This document shows, piece by piece, positions 7,549 to 15,420 of a stretch of 42,103 nucleotides of DNA. The stretch's first letter is position 1. The number at the start of each line of letters is the position of its first letter. A program made the position numbers and the translations under genes. Source of the DNA: Chloroflexota bacterium (GTDB lineage: Bacteria; Chloroflexota; Anaerolineae; Promineifilales; Promineifilaceae); NCBI GenBank assembly GCA_024277135.1, contig JAJRVV010000119.1, forward strand, positions 1-42,103, in the 5' to 3' direction. The notes beneath the pieces are model-generated. The model was not told where the DNA came from. It made no database searches and saw only the letters and a program-made list of their open reading frames with translations.

Positions 7549-7868
7549 ACTTCTTCAGAAAACGCTTCCCCATCAAACCAGGTGATGAGCCGGGCGTCGG
7601 CCCAGGGCAGCAGCGCCTGGATCGTCTGGCGGCCCACCGGGGACATCATGGCCGCTTCATAATCTGCCTTTGACGCAAAATAAAGCGAATACATCAGGTG
7701 AAACCGGGATTCGCCGCCCGGCTTGCCATAAATTCGGTTGACTTCGGTTTTGAGCAGGCCGGGAAGCTGCTCCGCCAGAGGCAGGTGGGTGGCGGAGAAA
7801 AATGTTTCCAGTTTATCTTCGTCATCTACTTTGCGATAGATGGTAACGAGTTTATATAGCTGTTGCAT
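7545..7868 (-). CDS. EthD-like dimeric alpha/beta-barrel protein
   Basis: 107 residues from the ATG at 7868 (MQQLYKL). A longer frame starting at 7901 is rejected because it would lie within the terminator hairpin. The sequence has the ferredoxin-like pattern of small EthD-family proteins: an initial beta strand (YKLVTIYRK), FFSATHLPLAEQLPGL, and a later YSLYFASKADYEAAM strand-helix unit. Such proteins are usually small dimers of unclear role. Its stop overlaps the stop of the convergent Kelch gene by 3 bp. Confidence 0.65.
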   Translation of the reverse strand: MQQLYKLVTIYRKVDDEDKLETFFSATHLPLAEQLPGLLKTEVNRIYGKPGGESRFHLMYSLYFASKADYEAAMMSPVGRQTIQALLPWADARLITWFDGEAFSEEV

Positions 7869-7882
7869 GAGATGAAAAACGA

Positions 7883-7920
7883 GACGGTAAGGGTTTTTCA
7901 AGAGTAAAACCCTTACCGTC
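7883..7920. terminator. Strong terminator hairpin after the cytochrome c/ccm run
   Basis: A perfect 15-bp stem (GACGGTAAGGGTTTT, 7883-7897, with its complement 7906-7920) and an 8-nt loop. On the minus strand it is followed by a T-rich stretch, so it should end transcripts coming from the gene that stops at 7939. Confidence 0.75.
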
Positions 7921-7938
7921 TGAACATTTGTGTCATGA

Positions 7939-9774
7939 TTAACTACCTTCCCACAGCGCCTTGAGTTTGGCCTTGAGCTCCGCTCTTTGGCTGTGGTAAG
8001 CTTTTTCGTCTAGCTCGCCGTTTTCAAAGGATTCGTCCAGATTGGCGATGGCCTGGATGAGTTCTTCTTCGGTGTAGTAATCATCCTCGTCGAAATAGCC
8101 ATCCTCTGCCGGACGGGAACGCCAGCCGCGAACCACGAAGGCAACCACGCCGATGGCGACCAGGAAGACGCCGACGCCAATGAGGATTTCGGCGGTGTTG
8201 TCGCGGGCGGGGATGATGTTACCGGCGGGATCGGCGACCAGTTGCGGACGGCCGTCTAACGTGACTGCCATGTCGCCGCCCGCTTCGATAATCTGGTGCT
8301 GATAGGTCATGAAGGAGCCGCCGCCGGGCATCTGCTGCAGGCTGCCCGCCAGCCAGTTATCTCCCTCAATCGTCACGCCAGCGTCGGGGAGGATGGCGGT
8401 GACGCCGGGCGTGTCATACAATATTTTGTGGGAGAATTCGACGCCATCTTCATAAGGCAAGGTGTAGCGGACGATGAGGTTAAGCGCGCCTTCCCCTGGC
8501 CGAACCGGGACGGTGTCGGCGTAGCCGCTGCCGGTTTGGATGACTTCGCTGGCGGGGATTGTGTTTTGTAATGCGCCCATGGTGCGTTCAAAGGAGATGT
8601 TTTCGGCTTGTTTGGGCAGGTTGATTTCGACGGTGCCGTCGTCGGGTTGACCGGAGCGGCCCATGAAGACGGCCGTATCCGCATTGCTGAACACGTACAA
8701 CTCAGTCACCTCAACCGTTCCTTCCAGGAAGCTGAAAACGAGGTGCATTTGCTCCACGCTGATGACGCTGGGGTCGTCGGTCTGCTCAAACACCGTTACC
8801 GGCAGTTCCAAGGTCGGGTCCACGCGGGATAATTGGTTGGCGTTACTGCTGAAGCTGAGGTCGTTGTAGCGCACGCTGACGAGATACACCCAATCGGAAT
8901 CCACATCTTCGAGATCGAATTGATAGATGCCATCGGCGCTGATGGTGGTGGTCAGGTTCATGGTTTGCTCGAAATCTATGGTGAAGGCGCGCAGTTGGGC
9001 GGTAAGGCCGCTCATGATCTCGCCGGTGGTGCCGTTGTCTACGGTTCCGGTGATGACGGCGGCGGCGATGGGCGGGATTGGCGCTTCTGGGTCTTGGTAC
9101 AAATAGCTGAAGGTGCGGGCATAATCCACCACCGCCCACTGATCTTCCTCGCTCAGCGTGTAGGTGTGTTCGGGGATGCCGCCGGGGATGATGTCGGCGA
9201 AGACCTGCTGGTTGGTACGGGCGAACCAGTAGTCCAGGCGGGTCAAATCGAGGGCAGCGGCGTCCATCTCCCCGGCCTCTGGGCCATCACCTTGCCCCTG
9301 TTCGCCATGACAGGCCAGACAGTTTTCTGTGTAAACGGCCAAGCCCTGGGTGATGGCTTCGGGCGGCGTACTCAGGCTGTAGACGGCGCCCACCAAGTTC
9401 CAGACGTTGGTCGGATTGAGGGGGTCGTTGGTGTTGGCCGCGCCGAAAGGGGGCATGCCCACCTCCAGGTTGCCCTGGTCAATTTGGGTGAATATCTTGG
9501 CGGGCACGGCCGTTTTTCGGTATTCGGGGTCATTCCATTGTTTGGGCGGCGTGTCCAAATTGGCGGCCATTTCGCCATCGCCCGCGCCCAGGGGGCCGTG
9601 GCAGACGACGCAGCGGGACTGATACAATTCCAGGCCGCTGATGCCATCGGGCTTGGTATCGGGTTGCAGTGTTTCCTGCGCGGCGACCAATCCGGCCATC
9701 AATAACAGGAGGGCGAGGGGGATGAGTACAGCCCAAAACAGGCTGCCGGAACGTGACAGGCGTTGATTGTTCAT
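7939..9774 (-). CDS. Membrane-anchored diheme cytochrome c with large extracytoplasmic domain
   Basis: 611 residues from the ATG at 9774; a TTG at 9816 inside the upstream gene is a less likely start. It has an N-terminal hydrophobic export segment ending AGLVAAQ and two cytochrome c modules with CVVCH and CLACH. Each module is followed by a G-x-GDG segment and a candidate Met ligand region (MPPFG). A long beta-rich domain of unknown type comes next, then a C-terminal membrane helix (GVGVFLVAIGVVAFVVRGW) and an acidic cytosolic tail. Likely an electron carrier on the outer membrane face. It is the last gene of the leftward ccm run and shares its transcript, just ahead of the terminator at 7883-7920. 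Confidence 0.8.
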   Translation of the reverse strand: MNNQRLSRSGSLFWAVLIPLALLLLMAGLVAAQETLQPDTKPDGISGLELYQSRCVVCHGPLGAGDGEMAANLDTPPKQWNDPEYRKTAVPAKIFTQIDQGNLEVGMPPFGAANTNDPLNPTNVWNLVGAVYSLSTPPEAITQGLAVYTENCLACHGEQGQGDGPEAGEMDAAALDLTRLDYWFARTNQQVFADIIPGGIPEHTYTLSEEDQWAVVDYARTFSYLYQDPEAPIPPIAAAVITGTVDNGTTGEIMSGLTAQLRAFTIDFEQTMNLTTTISADGIYQFDLEDVDSDWVYLVSVRYNDLSFSSNANQLSRVDPTLELPVTVFEQTDDPSVISVEQMHLVFSFLEGTVEVTELYVFSNADTAVFMGRSGQPDDGTVEINLPKQAENISFERTMGALQNTIPASEVIQTGSGYADTVPVRPGEGALNLIVRYTLPYEDGVEFSHKILYDTPGVTAILPDAGVTIEGDNWLAGSLQQMPGGGSFMTYQHQIIEAGGDMAVTLDGRPQLVADPAGNIIPARDNTAEILIGVGVFLVAIGVVAFVVRGWRSRPAEDGYFDEDDYYTEEELIQAIANLDESFENGELDEKAYHSQRAELKAKLKALWEGS

Positions 9775-9796
9775 GTGATTGTTTGGTTGCGTCCTT

Positions 9797-10315
9797 TTAT
9801 GCAGGTTGGCTGGCAAGCAGGCGATGTCCGCAGTTAACGCAGAATATGTCGTTGGCGTCTGCCGGGGCGCCGCATTGCGGACAGAAGTTCCCTTTTTGCC
9901 GGGTGGCGGGTTGATCTACGGCCGTTGATTTGGCAACGGCCGTGCGCGGTTGCTGCCTTTGCCGGGCGATAGCCGCTTCTACCTCAGCATCCACATCGCG
10001 GGCGGCGGTCGTATTGTTGTTGACTGCCGCCACTCGTCGTTTGGGCTTGAGGGTGTCCATCTCTTTGAAAATCGCTTCTGCTACTTGCAGCAGACGCTCC
10101 CGCTGGGGCTGGTACACTTCATCCGGTATTTTGCCGGTGTCGAAGTCAAAATCGAGCGCGTTTAGCTGATCTAGAATTTGTTCTTTTTCTATCAGCAGTT
10201 GGCGGCGTTTTGAGGGGAGGCGGTTGATGGGCGGCGGTGTCATGAACGGCCGTGCCAGCGCCAGAACCACGATGATCGCCAATGCCAAACCTATGAGTAT
10301 TGAGCCAAAAGTCAT
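9797..10315 (-). CDS. CcmI-like N-terminal domain with C-terminal zinc ribbon
   Basis: 172 residues. An N-terminal membrane helix (GSILIGLALAIIVVLALA) is followed by a coiled-coil helical region with LLIEKEQILDQLNALDFDFD and TGKIPDEVYQ, the pattern of the membrane/coiled-coil part of CcmI-type cytochrome c biogenesis proteins. The usual TPR part is absent. In its place is a zinc ribbon: CPQCGAPADANDIFCVNCGH, two CxxC knuckles. Position between the thioredoxin-like CcmG and a cytochrome supports a maturation role. A TATAAT-like -10 lies 6 bp before the ATG and no Shine-Dalgarno is visible, so a leaderless transcript from an internal promoter is possible. Confidence 0.65.
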   Translation of the reverse strand: MTFGSILIGLALAIIVVLALARPFMTPPPINRLPSKRRQLLIEKEQILDQLNALDFDFDTGKIPDEVYQPQRERLLQVAEAIFKEMDTLKPKRRVAAVNNNTTAARDVDAEVEAAIARQRQQPRTAVAKSTAVDQPATRQKGNFCPQCGAPADANDIFCVNCGHRLLASQPA

Positions 10316-10347
10316 GTGAAAATTATAACGCGAAATTGAGGTTCGCG

Positions 10348-10944
10348 TTACCCTCCTTGCGCCAGCAGCCGCTCTATGGTGCTGACGAGTAAAACATCGT
10401 TCACCGCGCCAATTTGCACATGTTCGATGGCGCCGTCCTTGCCAATGAAAAAGGTTTCGGGGACGCCGGTGATTTCATAGTCGGCGGAAATAGATGTGCC
10501 CAAATCGGGGGCGTTGGGATAGGTAACTTGATAATCTTCCAACCATTGCCGGGCGTTGGGTTCTACATCGGCATAGGTGATGCCGACGAAGACGACTCCC
10601 TGGTCTTGGTACTGTTTCCAGGTATTTTCCAGCAAGTCTTGCTCTAGTTTACACTCCACACACCAGGAGGCCCAGAAGTTGAGGACGACGACCTGGCCGC
10701 GCAACTCTTTTAGGCGGGCGGTTGGCTGGTTTTGCCATTCGTACCCATCAAAGAAGGTCATGGTGAATTCGGGAGCGGTCTGACCGGGTTCGGGCCGGGT
10801 TTTGTTGCTGTTGATTAACCCCCAGCCTAAAACAGCCAGCAAGCCGACGACGGCCGTCCAGATGGCGACGCTGAACCAGTTGACGCCGGGCGCTGATGTT
10901 TCGCCTATTTCGCTGTCTGGGGTAGTTTGAATATTTTCTGTCAT
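10348..10944 (-). CDS. ccmG: Thioredoxin-like CcmG/ResA (TlpA family) protein
   Basis: 198 residues. A cytosolic N-terminus and one membrane helix (about residues 22-44) precede a thioredoxin fold with WASWCVEC (active-site CxxC) and the cis-proline segment GVPETFF. This family reduces the apocytochrome CxxCH disulfide, directly or through CcmH, before heme attachment outside the membrane. The Shine-Dalgarno GAGGTGAG stands 5 nt before the ATG. Its place directly after ccmH supports ccmG over an unrelated TlpA; the symbol is assigned by context. Confidence 0.8.
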   Translation of the reverse strand: MTENIQTTPDSEIGETSAPGVNWFSVAIWTAVVGLLAVLGWGLINSNKTRPEPGQTAPEFTMTFFDGYEWQNQPTARLKELRGQVVVLNFWASWCVECKLEQDLLENTWKQYQDQGVVFVGITYADVEPNARQWLEDYQVTYPNAPDLGTSISADYEITGVPETFFIGKDGAIEHVQIGAVNDVLLVSTIERLLAQGG

Positions 10945-10975
10945 GTTAGCTCACCTCTTCGCTGGCAGACGGCCG

Positions 10976-11485
10976 TTATCGTTCCGCCAGTTCTTTCTCG
11001 ATGCGGCTGATGTAATCCGTGTCGGTGGTGTCGGGAGTGGGTTGGGGAACGGCCGTACTCACCATCAGTTCACTACCCGCCGCTGCCAGCCGCAAACCAC
11101 GTAAATACCGGCTGAAGAGCGCCGCGCCAATGATGACGGCGACGATCGGCCCCACCCATAAAATCAGATTAAAACCTTCACGGGGCGGCGAGGCCAGCAC
11201 CCGGTCGCCGTATTGGTCGGCAAAATATTGGAAGATCTCAGACTTGGTCTGGCCTTCGCCCAATTTGGTACGGATCAATTCCCGCCAGTCAGCGCACGCT
11301 TTGGTCTCACATACATCCAACGGCGTGCTTTCGCAAACGGGACAGTACACTTCTTTGGCGATTTCGTTCACTTCGTCATCCGTGACCGGGTCGCCGCTCT
11401 GCGCCGCCGCCGTCCCAATCACAGTCAGGGCCAGCAAAATCATGAGGGTGATAACCGCCAGCCGGTTGTTTCTAAGTTTGCTCAT
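10976..11485 (-). CDS. ccmH: CcmH-like cytochrome c maturation protein
   Basis: 169 residues. A signal-anchor helix ending in TAAAQ is followed by EVNEIAKEVYCPVC, the CcmH redox CxxC, and by RELIRTKLGEGQTKSEI and YFADQYGDRVLASPP, which match the helical core of CcmH. A second membrane helix (LILWVGPIVAVIIGAALF) and a short cytosolic tail finish it. An extra Cys pair (CETKAC) after the CxxC departs from the proteobacterial form. CcmH passes electrons to the apocytochrome thiols and works with CcmF. It lies between ccmF and ccmG. Confidence 0.85.
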   Translation of the reverse strand: MSKLRNNRLAVITLMILLALTVIGTAAAQSGDPVTDDEVNEIAKEVYCPVCESTPLDVCETKACADWRELIRTKLGEGQTKSEIFQYFADQYGDRVLASPPREGFNLILWVGPIVAVIIGAALFSRYLRGLRLAAAGSELMVSTAVPQPTPDTTDTDYISRIEKELAER

Positions 11486-11523
11486 TTCTCATTTCTCTCC
11501 TCAAACTTCAGTCACTTCCCACT

Positions 11524-13524
11524 TCAATCAGCAGCTTGCACAAACGGCCGTTTCCGCCGCCGGGCCGCCGCCACCCGTTTCTCTACCGGATCAGGCCAAA
11601 CCGCAATCAAAGTGCCCAAAATGAAAATGAAGCCGCCGGCCCAAACCCAGTTCACCAAGGGGTTGATGAAGAAACGGAAGGTGGCTTCATTGGCTGAGGT
11701 CGGCTCCCAATTTACCAGCAGCACATACAAATCCTCTTCAATGGTGGAGCGCATATCCGGGATCGTCATCGGTTGGCCGGAACGGGTATAAAATTCGGTG
11801 CGTGGATGGAGAGTTTGCAGCAGACGGCCGTCCCGATAAACATCCATGCTGGCTTCGGTGACGATCAAATCATCTTCGCCAGAGAACTGGCCGACGTTAT
11901 TAAAAGCGACCTCATAATCGCCGACGGTAATTGACTGGCCGCTTTGCAGACGAATTTGCGTCTCTTCCTGAAACAACTCTATACCGATGATGCCAAACGC
12001 CATCACCAGGACGCCGACATGAACCCAGTAGCCGCCATAACGACGCCGATTTCGGCCCATCATCTTACTGAAAGCGACTGGAAGCGACTCGCCTTTTTTC
12101 ATCCGGGCGCGCGTGCCTTTCCAGAACTCAAGCAGGGTGAGCAGCAGGGAAAAGGCGACGACCCAGAAGCCGGTCAGCGCCCCAAAACCGCGAATGCCCA
12201 GGACAAACAAAATCGCCACAAATAGCGTGGTGATAATGGCCGGCCAGCGCAGCCGCAATTCCAATCGTTTGAGCGTGGTGCGGTACCACATGGTGAGGGG
12301 CGCCACGCCCATCAGCAAAACCAGCAGGGCGAACAGCGGGGCCAGCGCCTGTTCATAAACCGGCGGGCCGACAAATCCTTTTTCACCCGTCACCAATTCT
12401 GACAAAATCGGGTAGTTGGTGAAGAGGAAGATGATGGCCAGGATAGCCATCATCAGAAAGTTGTTGTAGAGAAAGGCCGCTTCCCGCGACAGAAAGGATT
12501 GCAAACTGTTCTGCGAGGTTAGCAAATTGCGCCGGGCGTTTACCCAATAGGTGGAAAAGACGAACATGACGGCGATGAAGATGAAAAACATCGGGCCAAT
12601 CGCTGACTCGGCGAAGGAGTGAACGGAGGAGATGACGCCGCTGCGGACGATGAATGTGCCGTACATCACCAGCGAGAACGTCAATATCACCAGGAACATA
12701 TTCCACATTTTGAACATGTTCCGTTTTTCCTGGATCATGACGGAATGCAGGAAAGCGGTGCCGGCCAGCCAGGGCATGAACGAAGCGTTTTCCACCGGGT
12801 CCCAGGCCCAGTAACCGCCCCAACCAAGTACATCATAAGCCCAACGGCCGCCCAGGATGTTACCCAAGCCCAGAAGCAGCCAGGCGACGAGCGCCCAGCG
12901 GCGGGTGGTTTTGATCCATTCGTCATCCACCTTGCCGGACATGAGGGCGGCCATGGCGAAAATGTAGGGGATGACGAAGCCGGTAAAGCCGAGGTAGAGC
13001 ATGGGGGGGTGGATGATCATGCCTAGATGACGAAGCAGGGGATTGAGACCGTTGCCGTCGGCGGGGATGACATCCATCCGGGTGAAGGGGTTTTCGACGA
13101 AGGTGTTGATAGCCAGGAAAAAGATGAGGGTCATGTTAGCCACGATGATGGCGTTGGACATCAACTCTCGCTGGGTGTGCCATTTCCGCATCATCACAAG
13201 AGCGATGAATGTGGACATGAGCAGGGTCCAGAACATGAGGGAACCGGCTTGCCCGCCCCACAAAGCGGTCACTTTCAGGTAGGTGGGCATTTCGATGCTG
13301 CTGACCTGCCAGACGTAGGCGACGGAGAAGTCGTTGCGCAGCAAGGAGGTGATGAGCAAGGCAGAAGCCAGAATGGTCAGCGGCCAGATGGCGATGGTGG
13401 CGTTGCGGGCGCTTTCGACCCATCTAAACTGGTTTTTGCTGCCACCGTACCAGGCAGCCAGAGCCGCGTAGACGGCCGTCACAAATGCGATCAATAAAAC
13501 GATAGCGCCAATCTCAGGAATCAT
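11524..13524 (-). CDS. ccmF: Heme lyase CcmF
   Basis: 666 residues from the ATG at 13524, which has GAAGG 8 nt upstream; a GTG two codons earlier is the alternative. A polytopic protein with the tryptophan-rich WWD heme-handling motif WGGYWAWDPVENASFMPWL (about residues 230-248) and conserved WGGQAGSLMFW near 90. A large extracytoplasmic domain near the C-terminus is closed by a last helix. CcmF takes heme from CcmE and attaches it to CxxCH motifs of c-type cytochromes. Length matches the family. Neighbours ccmE and ccmH are in the expected order. Confidence 0.93.
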   Translation of the reverse strand: MIPEIGAIVLLIAFVTAVYAALAAWYGGSKNQFRWVESARNATIAIWPLTILASALLITSLLRNDFSVAYVWQVSSIEMPTYLKVTALWGGQAGSLMFWTLLMSTFIALVMMRKWHTQRELMSNAIIVANMTLIFFLAINTFVENPFTRMDVIPADGNGLNPLLRHLGMIIHPPMLYLGFTGFVIPYIFAMAALMSGKVDDEWIKTTRRWALVAWLLLGLGNILGGRWAYDVLGWGGYWAWDPVENASFMPWLAGTAFLHSVMIQEKRNMFKMWNMFLVILTFSLVMYGTFIVRSGVISSVHSFAESAIGPMFFIFIAVMFVFSTYWVNARRNLLTSQNSLQSFLSREAAFLYNNFLMMAILAIIFLFTNYPILSELVTGEKGFVGPPVYEQALAPLFALLVLLMGVAPLTMWYRTTLKRLELRLRWPAIITTLFVAILFVLGIRGFGALTGFWVVAFSLLLTLLEFWKGTRARMKKGESLPVAFSKMMGRNRRRYGGYWVHVGVLVMAFGIIGIELFQEETQIRLQSGQSITVGDYEVAFNNVGQFSGEDDLIVTEASMDVYRDGRLLQTLHPRTEFYTRSGQPMTIPDMRSTIEEDLYVLLVNWEPTSANEATFRFFINPLVNWVWAGGFIFILGTLIAVWPDPVEKRVAAARRRKRPFVQAAD

Positions 13525-13616
13525 ATTCACAACCTTCGGCGGGGAGCCTGGGTCAAACTATCCCAAAATACAAGGGCACGGCCGTCCCGCGCCCCTCATA
13601 CAGCATGATAACTTCA

Positions 13617-13648
13617 GGTGCGCCGCACTTTTTTAAGTGCGGCGCACC
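13617..13648. repeat. Perfect palindromic hairpin between ccmE and ccmF
   Basis: Two 14-bp arms, GGTGCGCCGCACTT and its exact complement, around TTTT. It stands 8 bp after the ccmE stop and about 92 bp before the ccmF start, in the middle of a co-directional gene run. It lacks a clear following U-run on the minus strand, so it may be an mRNA-stabilising or REP-type element rather than a full terminator. Confidence 0.65.
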
Positions 13649-13655
13649 CATAAAC

Positions 13656-14138
13656 TTATTGCGCCGGTTGTTCCAACTCTTCATACCGGGTGGGGCATTT
13701 CAGCAGCAAGCCGCCCGAATTCACCAGGAAAACGCCACTTTCATCGGCGCGCCCTTCCACCAGCGCTTCTGCTTCGTGCTGGAGTAAGTCCGGCATCGGC
13801 TCATTCATGGCTACAATGTGTAATCGCTGCCCCGGATTATCCAAATCATCCACAATGTCAAATTCCAATCGGGTGGTGGCGGCGTCAATCTGAGTGAACT
13901 GAATGGAGTCGCCAATAACCCGGCCTGAAACACGCAAATCACGGCCAACCAGTCGGGATTGATCCGCATAAAATTCATCCACGGTCTTGAATAGCTGGGT
14001 GCTGCCTGTCATCGCATTGACAACCAGGAAAACAATGGCTGCCAAAAGCAAAACGCCACCCACAATAAATTTCAGACGATTGGCTTTCGGTTGAAGTAAT
14101 TCAGTTTCCCCGGTGTTGGTCCACGTTGTCTCTGTCAT
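13656..14138 (-). CDS. ccmE: Heme chaperone CcmE, cysteine-type (CxxxY)
   Basis: 160 residues. One N-terminal membrane helix (about 22-42) is followed by an OB-fold beta-barrel (GRDLRVSGRVIGDSIQF, LVEGRADESGVFLVNSGG). The heme-binding motif near the C-terminus is LLKCPTRYEE: Cys where most bacteria have His (HxxxY), with the conserved Tyr kept. Cys-type CcmE is known from archaea and some sulfate reducers. It carries heme from CcmC to CcmF. The Shine-Dalgarno GAGGAG is 6 nt before the ATG. Confidence 0.9.
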   Translation of the reverse strand: MTETTWTNTGETELLQPKANRLKFIVGGVLLLAAIVFLVVNAMTGSTQLFKTVDEFYADQSRLVGRDLRVSGRVIGDSIQFTQIDAATTRLEFDIVDDLDNPGQRLHIVAMNEPMPDLLQHEAEALVEGRADESGVFLVNSGGLLLKCPTRYEELEQPAQ

Positions 14139-14202
14139 TTACTACTCCTCATAAAATAGCCGCAGAGTTCATCAATGACACAGAGAAAAACCTGCGCCAC
14201 CA

Positions 14203-14250
14203 GTCGGTCGGCGAGGGTTGCGGCGATATCTGCCGAACCGCTCTCGAACC
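14203..14250. repeat. 48-nt dispersed repeat, copy 1
   Basis: Matches 32339-32386 at 42 of 48 positions with no gap, in the same orientation (starts GTCGGTCGGCGAGGG, ends CGCTCTCGAACC). It fills most of the gap between the DUF2007 gene and ccmE. The preceding bases (14156-14190) resemble the CGCAGAG/ACACAGAG type of degenerate dispersed repeat. Confidence 0.65.
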
Positions 14251-14267
14251 GCGACATCTGCGGATTG

Positions 14268-14606
14268 TCATTCGTCGCTTTCTTCATCATTTTCAAAGAA
14301 CGGTGCGGGATTGCTCTCAATTTCGGCCAAAATTTGCCGGGCCTTTTCTGCAAATGAGTCGGGGACAGCCACATGGCCTGTGCCCAGAATGCCAACCATC
14401 AGACCCATGGCCTGACCCGCGCCTTCTTGCCAGGCACGAGCGGGAATCCCTTCCGCTTGCAGCCTGCCGGCGATGATGGTGGCTTGAGTCAATCCTGGCG
14501 TCTTGACGACGGTTTCCCAGCGAACGGGTTCGTCGCCGCCGCCGTGGGCCTCGTCGGTCTGGGCGCTGTCTCGATTGTTTAAGGGCAAGGAATTGGAACT
14601 TATCAT
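14268..14606 (-). CDS. DUF2007-type putative signal-transducing protein
   Basis: 112 residues from the ATG at 14606, chosen for the Shine-Dalgarno GCAGGAG 4 nt upstream. A core resembling the DUF2007 fold is visible: WETVVKTPGLTQATIIAGRLQ, then AEGIPARAWQEG and GHVAVPDSFAEKARQIL. An acidic tail ends DEESDE. Family function is not established. It heads the leftward ccm run, separated from ccmE by a 48-nt dispersed repeat. Confidence 0.65.
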   Translation of the reverse strand: MISSNSLPLNNRDSAQTDEAHGGGDEPVRWETVVKTPGLTQATIIAGRLQAEGIPARAWQEGAGQAMGLMVGILGTGHVAVPDSFAEKARQILAEIESNPAPFFENDEESDE

Positions 14607-14638
14607 GTTACTCCTGCAATTTATTTGTTCTTTTTTCA

Positions 14639-14662
14639 ACAATCGCATTATACTGCGATTGT
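14639..14662. promoter_or_regulatory. Inverted repeats in the divergent intergenic region
   Basis: The 259-bp gap 14607-14865 separates divergent genes. CAATCGCA and TGCGATTG flank TTATAC at about 14640-14661, overlapping a -10-like element on the minus strand. Further right TCACATG-TGT-CATGTGA (14762-14778) is a perfect inverted repeat like a CRP/FNR-family site, followed by another CATGTG. Both could control the ccm run or the gene at 14866. Confidence 0.4.
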
Positions 14663-14865
14663 GTGAATGTGATGCTCAACTTTGTTACGTTTTGCAGAAG
14701 TTTAAGCTAACTTTAAGACTAAAGTATAATGGGGCGATGTTGGGTAGGCTATGGTCATAGGTCACATGTGTCATGTGATGTAAGTCATGTGGTGCGGAAT
14801 AGTTTTTGTTAAATGAGCGCCGCATGTGAAAAGTATGGCATTTTATGAGATAGGCATGAGAAGCA

Positions 14866-15420
14866 ATGTCTAATTTGACTGATTTGCAAAACAAACTCAC
14901 CCAATCGCGGGAACGGTTTTTGGAGGCGATTGAGCATCTGCCGGATGAAGCGTTGATGCAACTTCAGGCGGTGAATGATTATGCGGTGGCGGATGTGATG
15001 GCGCTGTTGACGGCGTGGGAAGCGGAGCTGATCGCCGGGTTGATGCGGCTGGAGCAAGGCAAGAAACCGGCGAAGTTGTTGGCGGCGTTGGCCGACCGGC
15101 CCGCGTATGATGCCCAGGTTTTTGCGGGCAATGACGGCCGTCTTCTCGACCAAATTTTTGACGACTTCCAGCAGGTGCGGATGCAGTTGGAGATGTGGCT
15201 GGAAGCGTTCTCGGAATCAGATTTGGGTAAGCCGAAGCGGTTCAAATGGTTCCGGGGCAAAGCGCTGAAGCAGATTGTGGCGCAGACGACGTATGAGATG
15301 GAAACGGCCGTCACCCCCCAGGTGGCTGCATTTGCCCGGCAGTGGGCTGGCCGGCAGCCGGAGATCATCCCGTTAACGGCCGTTTCTATGGAGAATGACT
15401 ATGACAATGATGACGAGTAA
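14866..15420 (+). CDS. DinB/DUF1706-like four-helix-bundle protein
   Basis: 184 residues, mostly alpha-helical. It has the pattern of ClbS/DfsB-type (DUF1706) proteins: an opening helix with KLTQSRERFLEAIEHLPDE, a second with NDYAVADVMALLTAWEAELI, and FDDFQQVRMQLEMWLEAFSE later. Related proteins use a metal- or water-based bundle for thiol or small-molecule chemistry; no function is assigned here. The stop overlaps the start of the YgfZ gene, so the two are probably translated together. Weak Shine-Dalgarno (GAGAAG). Confidence 0.6.
   Translation: MSNLTDLQNKLTQSRERFLEAIEHLPDEALMQLQAVNDYAVADVMALLTAWEAELIAGLMRLEQGKKPAKLLAALADRPAYDAQVFAGNDGRLLDQIFDDFQQVRMQLEMWLEAFSESDLGKPKRFKWFRGKALKQIVAQTTYEMETAVTPQVAAFARQWAGRQPEIIPLTAVSMENDYDNDDE

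Noticed and set aside
7869-7901. Upstream start of the EthD-like gene at 7901
   Set aside because: It would begin inside the terminator hairpin at 7883-7920; the internal ATG at 7868 fits the domain start.
8833-9705. Plus-strand frame of 290 codons
   Set aside because: Antisense shadow of the diheme cytochrome gene.
14685-14900. Minus-strand frame of 71 codons in the divergent region
   Set aside because: Overlaps the start of the DUF1706-like gene and regulatory palindromes; no domain and no Shine-Dalgarno.
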